Assembly (NCBI GenBank): GCA_030447725.1
Contig: JAUJOQ010000002.1
Location: forward strand, 35,048-99,047
From: Thermoleophilaceae bacterium
GTDB lineage: Bacteria; Actinomycetota; Thermoleophilia; Solirubrobacterales; Thermoleophilaceae
Reading direction: 5' to 3'
DNA length: 64,000 nucleotides
In this document: positions 1 through 13,044 of the stretch, piece by piece
How positions within the stretch are numbered: the first letter of the stretch is position 1
Layout of the letters: the number at the start of each line of letters is the position of its first letter
Notes under the pieces: model-generated
Told to the model about the DNA's origin: nothing
What the model saw: only the letters and a program-made list of their open reading frames with translations
The model's database searches: none
Position numbers and translations under genes: made by a program

Positions 1-39
1 CCCGGCCGTCCCGCCCGCGGCTATCGCGACCTTGGCCAT
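1..39 (-). CDS. murG: MurG N-terminus (partial, cut by window edge)
   Basis: Only the first 13 codons are inside the window, reading MAKVAIAAGGTAG. This is the glycine-rich GGTxGH motif at the start of MurG, the UDP-GlcNAc:lipid I transferase that makes lipid II at the inner face of the membrane. A strong Shine-Dalgarno (AAGGAGG) lies about 5 bases before the ATG at 39. Position directly after ftsW is the standard dcw order. The call rests on this short motif plus context. Confidence 0.8.
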   Translation of the reverse strand, partial: MAKVAIAAGGTAG

Positions 40-1279
40 CGCGGCCTCCTTGGATGACATCGAAGGGGGGCACCGCCCCCCTTCGCAACCCCCCACTCGC
101 GGGAGTGCGCGCGTGCGCCGCCAATCCCCCGGTATCGGCGATGTTGAGCAGAAGGCCCATGCCCCCCAGCAGCACGATCAGGTTCGTGGCGCCGTAGGAG
201 ATGAAGGGCAGCGGCACGCCCGTGAGGGGCGCCATGCCCAGCACGGCGAAGAAGTTGAGCGTGGCCTGGCACATGATCAGCGAGGTGATGCCCGCGGCCA
301 CGAGCTTGGAATAGGGGTCGCCTGCGGCCTTGGCGGTCCGCAGACCGGCGTATCCGATCATCCCGTAGAGAGTCGTCACGCCGAAGATGCCGACCAGGCC
401 CAGTTCCTCGCCGATGATGGCCAGGATCATGTCCGTATGGGCCTCGGGCAGGTAGAAGATCTTCTGCACCGACTCGCCCAGCCCAACGCCGAACAGGCCG
501 CCGGAGCCGATCGCCGTGAGGGCCTGGACGGCCTGGAAGCCGCTGTCGCCTGCGTCCTTGAACGGGTCGAGGAAGGAAGTGAGCCGCTCCATGCGGTAGG
601 GCTCGAGGATCGCCAGCGGTATAGCCAGCGCGACCAGGCCGCCAAGCATCGCGGCCAGGTGGCGGATGGGGGTACCGGCGGCGATCAGGATCGCTCCGAT
701 GGTGAAGCAGATGACCATCGTCGTACCCATGTCGGGCTGCTTCATCAGCACAGCGCAGGAGAGGCCGACCACGAGCAGCAAAGGGCGCGACAGCCCCTTC
801 AGCGTGAGCACGGTCTTCGGGCGCTCTGTCAGCAGCCGGACCGTGAAGAGGATCAGGGCCAGCTTGAGCAGCTCCGAGGGCTGGAACTGCAGCGGTCCGG
901 CTCCCAGCCAGCGGGTGGCGCCGTTCACCGTCACGCCCAAGCCGGGAATCATCACCAGCAGGCAGAGGAAGAGCGAGAGGCACAGGAGCATCGGCGTCGC
1001 TTCTCGGACGACGGCCAGCCCCCTGCGCGAGAGCACGTACATCACCGCAAGGCCGACCAGACCGAACATCACGTAGCGCTTGAGATACAGAGACGCGTCC
1101 CCCGAGCCGCCGAGCACGGCCTCGGCCGAGCTGGCGGAGTAGACCATTACCGCGCCGGCGGCGAGCAGGCAGAGCGTGGCGGTGTAGAGGATCGAGTACT
1201 CGACGGGCCTCTTGCGAGACCGGCGGCGAGCCGCGCCCCAGGAGCGGCCCGGGCGGGCGGAGCTTGCGACGGCAGCCAT
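1..1279 (-). CDS. ftsW: FtsW lipid II polymerase (3' end outside window)
   Basis: SEDS-family peptidoglycan glycosyltransferase of the divisome, a polytopic membrane protein. The ATG at 1279 follows an AAGGA ribosome site by about 6-8 bases, and 426 codons are visible. Family motifs are present: FQPSELLKLALILF, then FGVGLGESVQKIFYLPEAHT followed by D-MILAIIGEELG, and near the end LPFISYGATNLIVLLGGMG. The N-terminal part before the first membrane segment is basic (RRRSRKR). The frame has no stop before the window edge, so it appears to run across the murG start in another frame; the overlap is at least 39 bases. Upstream murD ends at 1310, 31 bases before this start. Confidence 0.93.
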   Translation of the reverse strand, partial: MAAVASSARPGRSWGAARRRSRKRPVEYSILYTATLCLLAAGAVMVYSASSAEAVLGGSGDASLYLKRYVMFGLVGLAVMYVLSRRGLAVVREATPMLLCLSLFLCLLVMIPGLGVTVNGATRWLGAGPLQFQPSELLKLALILFTVRLLTERPKTVLTLKGLSRPLLLVVGLSCAVLMKQPDMGTTMVICFTIGAILIAAGTPIRHLAAMLGGLVALAIPLAILEPYRMERLTSFLDPFKDAGDSGFQAVQALTAIGSGGLFGVGLGESVQKIFYLPEAHTDMILAIIGEELGLVGIFGVTTLYGMIGYAGLRTAKAAGDPYSKLVAAGITSLIMCQATLNFFAVLGMAPLTGVPLPFISYGATNLIVLLGGMGLLLNIADTGGLAAHARTPASGGLRRGAVPPFDVIQGGRDGQGRDSRGRDGR

Positions 1280-1309
1280 TCGGCCGTCCTTCGACGGCCG
1301 CGGCGGAAA

Positions 1310-2605
1310 TCATCCCTCGGCAGAAACGAGCTGGCGAAAGCGCTCCCCACGGTGCTCGTAGTCGCGGAAGGCGTCCCAGCTGGCGCAGGCCGGAGACAGC
1401 AGCACCACGTCTCCCGGTGAGGCAGACGAGGAGGCCTCCGCAACCGCCTGATCGAGAGTGCCCGAGCGGTGCAGAGCGACCGTGCCCTGCAGGTCGGCCT
1501 CCAGCAGATCCGCCGCCTCGCCGATCAGGTAGGCGGCCTCACAGCGGGCGACCACCGCCTCGCGCAGACCGGCGAAGCCGCCGCCCTTCAGGCTGCCGCC
1601 GAGGATCACGTGCACGCCTGCCTCGAAAGCCTCGATTCCGCGCGTCGCGGACGCGACGTTGGTGGCCTTGGAGTCGTTCACGTAGAGCACGCCTCGGTGG
1701 CGGCCGACCTCCTCCAGCCGGTGCTCGACCCCCGCGAAGGTGCGTAGCGCCTTCACCACCGCGGCCACGGGGACGCCCGTCGCCAGCGCCGCCGCCGCCG
1801 CGGCCATGGCGTTCTCGACGTTGTGCGCGCCACGCAACCGCAGCTCTGACACCGCAATCAGCGGTTCGCCGCGCCAGAGCAGCTCCCCGCCTCGCTGGGC
1901 CAGATCGCCGGCGTGCCCGCCGAAGGTGACTCTGCGCCCCCGCCCGGGCAGGTCGAACTGAGGCGGGGCTACCGCCACGGCATCCGCCGGCTGGCGACGG
2001 AAGATCCGCAGCTTGGCGTCGCGGTAGCGGTCCAGGTTGCCGTGGCGATCGAAATGGTCCTCTTGGACGTTGAGCAGCACCGCGCATTCCGGGGCGAGCT
2101 CCGAGGCGTCCTCGAGCTGGAAGCTCGACGCCTCACAGACCACCGTCGCGGCGCCATCGAGCTCTCCCACCAGCGAGCCGAGGGCCGTGCCCACGTTGCC
2201 GGCCACCGCGACATCGATCTCCGCCGCCCGGTGGATGGCGCCCAGCAGCTCGACCGTGGTGGTCTTGCCGTTGGTGCCCGTCACGGCCAGGACACGGTTG
2301 GGCAGCAGCCGCCAGGCCAGCTCCAGCTCGCCTGTCACCTCGATCCCCCGCTCGAGCGCGGCGGCGACCACCGGGGCCTCCCGCGGCACGCCCGGGCTCT
2401 TGACCACCGTGGCCGCCCGGTCGAGCAGGTCGACTCCGCTCACGCCCAGGTGCAGCTCGATCCCCGGCAGGTCGACCTCCGGCCGGCCGGAGTCCACGCC
2501 GATCACCTCGCCGTGCGCGGCGAGCATGCGCGCGGCGGCCACTCCCGAGCGCGCGAGCCCGACCACCAGGAAGGGCGCCGGCGGCAACGGTGGTCGTGCG
2601 ATCAC
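1310..2605 (-). CDS. murD: UDP-N-acetylmuramoylalanine--D-glutamate ligase MurD
   Basis: Cytoplasmic ATP-dependent ligase adding D-Glu to UDP-MurNAc-L-Ala; 431 residues, normal for MurD. The N-terminal Rossmann-like region starts FLVVGLARSGVAAARML; the ATP loop is AVTGTNGKTTTVELL near residue 110; HFDRHGNLDRY and NDSKATNVAS are conserved Mur-ligase segments in the central and C-terminal domains. The GTG at 2605 overlaps the mraY stop as GTGA, which decides the start; the same frame is open far upstream but that part is the shadow of mraY. Confidence 0.96.
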   Translation of the reverse strand: MIARPPLPPAPFLVVGLARSGVAAARMLAAHGEVIGVDSGRPEVDLPGIELHLGVSGVDLLDRAATVVKSPGVPREAPVVAAALERGIEVTGELELAWRLLPNRVLAVTGTNGKTTTVELLGAIHRAAEIDVAVAGNVGTALGSLVGELDGAATVVCEASSFQLEDASELAPECAVLLNVQEDHFDRHGNLDRYRDAKLRIFRRQPADAVAVAPPQFDLPGRGRRVTFGGHAGDLAQRGGELLWRGEPLIAVSELRLRGAHNVENAMAAAAAALATGVPVAAVVKALRTFAGVEHRLEEVGRHRGVLYVNDSKATNVASATRGIEAFEAGVHVILGGSLKGGGFAGLREAVVARCEAAYLIGEAADLLEADLQGTVALHRSGTLDQAVAEASSSASPGDVVLLSPACASWDAFRDYEHRGERFRQLVSAEG

Positions 2606-3579
2606 GCCGGTTGGATCGATTGCTGGTACAGCGTGAAGCCGATCGCCGAGCAGATCGCGGCGACGATCCAGAAGCGCAGGATGATCTTTGTCTCCGACCA
2701 GGCGAGCATCTCGAAATGGTGGTGGATCGGGGCCATCAGGAACACCCGGCGGCGAAAGCGCTGGAAGGCGAAGACCTGGATCAGCACCGACAGCGCCTCG
2801 ATCACGAAGATGCCGCCGATGAGCAGCAGCAGGATCTCGGTCTTGGTCATCACCGCCAGCGCGGCGATGGCGCCGCCGAGGCCCAGGGACCCTGTGTCGC
2901 CCATGAAGATGGCGGCGGGGAACGAGTTGAACCAGAGAAAGCCCACGCAGGCGCCAACGAGGCAGGCAGAGAGCAGAGCAAGGTCGGTCTGCGCCGAGCC
3001 GGTGGTGATGAACGTCATCGCGGTGAAGGCCAGCAGCACTATCGCGCAGCAGCCGGCGGCCAGCCCGTCGAGGCCGTCGGTGAGGTTCACGCCGTTGGTC
3101 GCGCCGAGCAGCACCAGCAGGATCAGCACCGGGTAGAGGTAGCCCAGGTCGACCGATGAGTCGACCACGTGCAAGCGCAGGGTGTCGTTGAGGCCCACGT
3201 ACTCCGCCGCCTGCCACAGCCCGACGGCGATCACCGCCTGCACGATCAGCTTGGTCTTGCCGTCCACGCCAAGCGAGCGGCGCTTGGAGATCTTGGCCCA
3301 GTCGTCGACGAATCCCAGTGCGGCCGTGGCAAGCGCCGTACCGAGCACAGCAAGGCTGGCGGCGTAATAGTCGCTGAGGATAAGGAACGGCACCGTGACC
3401 GCGAGGAAGATCACCAGCCCCCCCATCGTGGGCGTGCCGGCCTTCTCGTGATGCCCCGCCGGCCCGTCCTCGCGGATGTGCTGGCCGAACTCCCGGGCCC
3501 GCAGCGCCTCGATGAACTTGGGCCCGAGGAAGATGCAGATGAGCAGGGAGGCCATGCCTCCGATCAGCATCTCCCCCAT
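2602..3579 (-). CDS. mraY: Phospho-N-acetylmuramoyl-pentapeptide transferase MraY
   Basis: Integral membrane enzyme transferring phospho-MurNAc-pentapeptide to undecaprenyl phosphate to form lipid I. 325 residues with about ten hydrophobic segments. Diagnostic motifs: KAGTPTMGGLVIF (about 46-58), the Asp pair in GFVDDWAK, NLTDGLDGLAAG, the catalytic-loop segment FMGDTGSLGLGG, and the C-terminal HHHFE histidine motif. It starts 32 bases after murF and is translationally coupled to murD. Confidence 0.97.
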   Translation of the reverse strand: MGEMLIGGMASLLICIFLGPKFIEALRAREFGQHIREDGPAGHHEKAGTPTMGGLVIFLAVTVPFLILSDYYAASLAVLGTALATAALGFVDDWAKISKRRSLGVDGKTKLIVQAVIAVGLWQAAEYVGLNDTLRLHVVDSSVDLGYLYPVLILLVLLGATNGVNLTDGLDGLAAGCCAIVLLAFTAMTFITTGSAQTDLALLSACLVGACVGFLWFNSFPAAIFMGDTGSLGLGGAIAALAVMTKTEILLLLIGGIFVIEALSVLIQVFAFQRFRRRVFLMAPIHHHFEMLAWSETKIILRFWIVAAICSAIGFTLYQQSIQPA

Positions 3580-3611
3580 CTATCGGGCCTCTTCCGGCAC
3601 AGGAGAGAAGA

Positions 3612-4952
3612 TCAAGCGAGCACCCTCTCCAGTCCCACCGAGCGCGAGCCCTTGACCAGCACTCGGTCGCCCGGCTGGGCGATCTCCTCGAGCAGCGCGC
3701 TCGCCTCCTCGGGTGATCCCGTGGCGTAGGTCTCGCCCGTATACCCATCTCCGTAGCCGGCTGCCTCCTCGCCCACGGTGATCAGCACGTCGATACCGAG
3801 AGCCGCCACCTCCTCGCCGATCTCGCGGTGGAAGGCCGCCGAGCCCGTGCCCAGCTCGGCCATGGCTCCGAGCAGCGCCACGCGCCGCTGCGCGGGCGTC
3901 TCGGCGAGGTGCTGGAGGGCCGCCCGCATCGACATCGGGTTGGCGTTGTAGCAGTCGTTGACCACCGTCACCCCTCCGGGCAGCTCGATGACCTGCCCGC
4001 GCAGGGAGGAGAAGCGCGGCTCGATCCGACCGCCGGGCCGCTCGCCGAGCGCCACCGCGGCGCCCACCGCGGCGAGCGTGTTCAGCAGGTTGTGGGGCTC
4101 GTCGTAGGAGAGCTCGAGACGGAATTGCCTGCCCCGGGCCTCGATCTCCGCCATGCCGCCCCGGCCGCGCCGCTCGAAGGCCAGCAGCATCACCTCACCA
4201 CCGGGACCGAAGGTGATGGTGTCGAGGTCACCGCGGAGGTGCGAGCCCAGCAGTGCCTCCCCGGCGGGCACCACGCAGGCTGCCCCGGGCCGCAGGTCGC
4301 GGATCAGCTCCGCCTTGGCCGCAGCCACCCGCTCGACCGTGCCGAGCAGCTCGAGGTGCACAGGCCCCACGTTCACGATCACGCCGACGTCGGGCTCCGC
4401 CACCTCCACCAGCTCGGCGATCTGCCCCTCCCCGCGCATTGCCATCTCCAGCACCATCACCTCGGTCCGGGGGTCGGCTTCGAGGATCGTGAGGGGCAGC
4501 CCGATCTCGGTGTTGAGGTTCTCGCGGTTGGCGTGTACCCGCATGGTCTGGCCGAGCAGGGCGGCGAGAATGTCCTTTGTGGACGTCTTGCCGGTTGAGC
4601 CCGTGACCCCGACCACGCGGCACCCGAGCTCGCGGCGCCACCCGCGCGCCAGAGCCTGCAGCGCCGCGAGCGGTGCATCGGCGGCCATCACGACGGCGCC
4701 GGACGGAGCGCCCGCGGCCGCTCGTTGCACGTGGTCAGCGCTCACGAGCACCCCCCACGCCCCGGCCGCGAATGCGTCAGCCGCGAACTGCCCGCCGTCG
4801 AACCGCTCGCCGGCCAACCCCACGAACAGGTCGCCCCCGGCAACCTCGCGAGTGTCGATCACGGCTCGCCGGGGCCCCTCGGCGCCGGTCTCGCCCCTCG
4901 CCAGGCGCGCGCCTGCCGCCTCTGCCACCCAGCCCGCCGTGCGGTCCTTCAT
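3612..4952 (-). CDS. murF: UDP-MurNAc-tripeptide--D-Ala-D-Ala ligase MurF
   Basis: Last cytoplasmic ligase of the pentapeptide precursor. 446 residues. The N-terminal substrate domain contains VIDTREVAGGDLFVGLAGERFDG; the ATP loop is GVTGSTGKTSTKDIL (about 116-129); further family blocks are NRENLNTEIGLPLTIL, NVGPVHLELLG and VVNDCYNANPMSM. The ATG at 4952 overlaps the murE stop as ATGA, so the two ligases are coupled. Confidence 0.97.
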   Translation of the reverse strand: MKDRTAGWVAEAAGARLARGETGAEGPRRAVIDTREVAGGDLFVGLAGERFDGGQFAADAFAAGAWGVLVSADHVQRAAAGAPSGAVVMAADAPLAALQALARGWRRELGCRVVGVTGSTGKTSTKDILAALLGQTMRVHANRENLNTEIGLPLTILEADPRTEVMVLEMAMRGEGQIAELVEVAEPDVGVIVNVGPVHLELLGTVERVAAAKAELIRDLRPGAACVVPAGEALLGSHLRGDLDTITFGPGGEVMLLAFERRGRGGMAEIEARGRQFRLELSYDEPHNLLNTLAAVGAAVALGERPGGRIEPRFSSLRGQVIELPGGVTVVNDCYNANPMSMRAALQHLAETPAQRRVALLGAMAELGTGSAAFHREIGEEVAALGIDVLITVGEEAAGYGDGYTGETYATGSPEEASALLEEIAQPGDRVLVKGSRSVGLERVLA

Positions 4953-6412
4953 CCCCGCTGCTCCAGCGCTCTCAGCGCCTCCCGGGCCAAGGCGACGTCA
5001 TCGAAGGGCTCCTTGCGCCCGTCCTCGAACTCCTGGCCCTGCTCATGGCCCTTGCCTGCGATCACGACCACGTCACCGGCCTCCGCACCCTCGAGCGCCA
5101 GTGCGATCGCGCGCCGGCGGTCCACGCAGCGCTCCACATGCGGCGCTATCGGACCGGCGACGATCTCGTCGACTATCGCCTCCGGGTCCTCCGAGCGCGG
5201 GTTGTCGGAGGTCACGATCACACGGTCGGCAAGCCGAGTCGCCACCTCCCCCATCAGGGGGCGCTTGCCGCGGTCGCGGTCTCCCCCGGCACCGAACAGC
5301 ACGTGCAGCCGGCCCTCGGTCAGATCGCGGGCGGCGCGCAGCACGTTCTCCAGCGAGTCGGGCGTATGTGCGTAGTCCACGAGCACGCCAAAGGGCTGGC
5401 CCGCTTCCACCGGCTCGAAGCGCCCGGGCACACGGGCGGCTTGTGCCAGCGCGGCGGCGGCTGTGTTCGCTTCGACCTGCATCGTCCGTGCCGTGGCAAA
5501 GGCAGCCAGGACGTTCTGCACGTTGAAGAGGCCGGGCAGCCGGGACGAGAGCTCCACCGGGCCGTCGGGGGTCTCGGCGGTGAACCTGGCGCCGGAGACA
5601 TCGAAGCGCACGTCGCGGGCGCGGTAATCCCCCGCCTCTATCCCGAAGGTGACCGCGCGCCCGAGCTCCCGCGCCAGGCGGCGCCCGTAGGGGTCGTCGG
5701 CGTTGACCACCGCCGACCCCGGCTCGGGGGCCTCATCCGAAGCACTCGGCGGCCATGCCCGATCCTTCACAAAGAGCCGCCGCTTGGCGAGGTAGTAGGC
5801 GTCCATCGTCTTGTGGAAGTCGAGGTGGTCCTGGGTCAGGTTGGTGAACACCTTGGCGGTGAAGTGGATGCCGCTCGTCCGGCCCATGGCAAGCGCGTGG
5901 GAGGACACCTCCATCGCGCACGCGCTGTCGCCCGCCTCGAGCATCCTGCGGAAGGTGGCCTGCAGGTCGATCGCCTCGGGGGTGGTGCGCTCGACCGCCT
6001 CCTCGGTCCCTCCCACCACCTGCTTCACGGTGCCGAGCAGCCCGGTCTGGACACCTGCGGCCTCGAGCAGCTCGCGAACGAGGAATGCCGTGGTGGTCTT
6101 GCCGTTGGTGCCGGTGATGCCGACGACGCGCAGCTCGGAACTGGGGTCGCGGTAGAAGCGTGCCGCGCCGGGACCCATCGCCGCCCGTACGTCTTCCACC
6201 ACCACCTCGGGCACTCCAAGGTCCAGCGGCCGCTCGCAGACGAGCGCGGCCGCGCCACGCTCCACCGCGTCTCGGGCGAAGTCATGGCCGTCGGAGGTGA
6301 ATCCGGGCACACAGAAGAAGAGCGTCCCCTCGGAGACGCTCCTGCTCGAGTAGGCGAGGCCCGTGATCTGTACCTCAGGCGCCCCACTTCCCATCAGCTC
6401 GCGAAGGGTCAT
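4949..6412 (-). CDS. murE: UDP-MurNAc-dipeptide--diaminopimelate ligase MurE
   Basis: 487-residue Mur ligase adding the third stem-peptide residue. ATP loop GITGTNGKTTTAFL (about 98-111); NLTQDHLDFHKTMDAY is the conserved central motif; VSSHALAMGR precedes it. The C-terminal SDNPRSEDP contains DNPR, the motif known in diaminopimelate-adding MurE enzymes as opposed to lysine-adding ones, so DAP-type peptidoglycan is predicted. First gene of this dcw half: 87 bases separate it from the TolB-like gene, and no ribosome site is seen before the ATG at 6412, although a TACAAT hexamer lies 10 bases upstream. Confidence 0.96.
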   Translation of the reverse strand: MTLRELMGSGAPEVQITGLAYSSRSVSEGTLFFCVPGFTSDGHDFARDAVERGAAALVCERPLDLGVPEVVVEDVRAAMGPGAARFYRDPSSELRVVGITGTNGKTTTAFLVRELLEAAGVQTGLLGTVKQVVGGTEEAVERTTPEAIDLQATFRRMLEAGDSACAMEVSSHALAMGRTSGIHFTAKVFTNLTQDHLDFHKTMDAYYLAKRRLFVKDRAWPPSASDEAPEPGSAVVNADDPYGRRLARELGRAVTFGIEAGDYRARDVRFDVSGARFTAETPDGPVELSSRLPGLFNVQNVLAAFATARTMQVEANTAAAALAQAARVPGRFEPVEAGQPFGVLVDYAHTPDSLENVLRAARDLTEGRLHVLFGAGGDRDRGKRPLMGEVATRLADRVIVTSDNPRSEDPEAIVDEIVAGPIAPHVERCVDRRRAIALALEGAEAGDVVVIAGKGHEQGQEFEDGRKEPFDDVALAREALRALEQRG

Positions 6413-6415
6413 CGC

Positions 6416-6427
6416 GCGGTGATTGTA
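6416..6427 (-). promoter_or_regulatory. Possible -10 element for a near-leaderless murE transcript
   Basis: On the minus strand TACAAT occupies 6427-6422, ending ten bases before the murE ATG. If used as a -10 box, the transcript would start within a few bases of the ATG. No purine-rich ribosome site precedes murE, which fits a leaderless message. No convincing -35 hexamer is seen. Inference only. Confidence 0.35.
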
Positions 6428-6499
6428 AGACTGCGATCGGCGACTCCGGGAGCGAACCGGCGCCTGCGGGCCGAGCGAGCATGAGGCGGATGCCGGGCG

Positions 6500-7351
6500 T
6501 CAGCGGCGGACCTTCATCCGCCTGGTCGGCGAAACGTCAGACAACAAACCCCCGTTGCCCTGAAAACGAACAGCCACCCGCAAGATCACCGGTGTGCTGC
6601 GCGCCCGCGACGCACGCGGCAGCCGGCGCACCGGGAACACAACCCGCTTCGAATACCGACAGTTGGCCCCCATCCGAGCGACCCGGGTGACGCGGCGACT
6701 CTTCGCAAAGCGAACCCCGATCTTCAACCGACCCGCACAAGAGCGACCCTGATTGCCGGCCATCCGGCCGCGAACCTTGACCACGATCTTGCGCCCAGAC
6801 TGCCGCGCCGACCCACCCGGCCGGAACAAGTTGGGCCTCACCCGAGCGACAGTGGGCGACCCCCCATCCACCGGCGACCGCGGAGGATCACCGACAGGCG
6901 GCACCCCCTTGGGAGAAATCGGCTGCCAGTCGCAACGCCCGTCGAAGCCGGCGCTGTTGGTCAGGCGGGTCACGTCGCTGCCGTCGGCGTTCATTGTGTG
7001 CACCTCGGTGTCACCGGTGCGGTTGCTCTCGAACACGATCCTGGTGCCATCGGGCGAGAAGGCCGGATCGCCGTCGGTCGCCTCGTTGATCGGCGTGGCC
7101 GGATCGTCGGCGTCGTTGGTGGTCAGCCGGACGACCTCCGATCCGTCTGAGTTCATGGTGTAGATCTCGAAGTTGTCTGCGCCCGGGTTGGCGCCAAGGC
7201 CGTCGCGAGTGCTCTGGAAGGCGATCCTGCTGCCGTCCGGGGACCAGTTCGCGCTCCAGTCGCCGAAGCGGCGTCGCCCGGCAACCGAACCAGAAATGAG
7301 GGACTCCGCAACAACCCCTGAAGAATCCCCTCTGCGCAATCTGGACATCAT
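6500..7351 (-). CDS. TolB-like PD40 beta-propeller protein, short form
   Basis: 283 residues with at least two propeller strands of PD40/WD40-like type: [52 protein letters not shown] and [16 protein letters not shown] basic C-terminal domain (about 170-283) with two cysteines follows. Related secreted proteins usually have a signal peptide and six or more blades; here no hydrophobic export signal is visible and only a partial propeller remains, so it may be a 5'-degraded gene. The ATG pair at 7351 does have a good ribosome site (GGGGAGGAG). Function unknown. Confidence 0.6.
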   Translation of the reverse strand: MMSRLRRGDSSGVVAESLISGSVAGRRRFGDWSANWSPDGSRIAFQSTRDGLGANPGADNFEIYTMNSDGSEVVRLTTNDADDPATPINEATDGDPAFSPDGTRIVFESNRTGDTEVHTMNADGSDVTRLTNSAGFDGRCDWQPISPKGVPPVGDPPRSPVDGGSPTVARVRPNLFRPGGSARQSGRKIVVKVRGRMAGNQGRSCAGRLKIGVRFAKSRRVTRVARMGANCRYSKRVVFPVRRLPRASRARSTPVILRVAVRFQGNGGLLSDVSPTRRMKVRR

Positions 7352-7472
7352 CTCCTCCCCAGCGTTCCCCGGCCTCTGCTGGGGCTGCAGAGTTTCCTAC
7401 CATCAGTCGGCGAGAACGGCAATAGATGTCGAGCACATCTAGCAGCGCTCGCCTCCTGAAGGTGCTCCACGT

Positions 7473-12992
<5,520 letters not shown>

Positions 12993-13044
12993 CCCGGCGG
13001 CAGCGTCCGAACGTGGCGGAGTCGGTGGAGCCGTCAACGTGCCA

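Noticed and set aside
32-1420. 462-codon plus-strand open frame and a 430-codon minus-strand frame over ftsW
   Set aside because: Both are shadows; the third frame carries unmistakable FtsW motifs and simply lacks a stop inside the window.
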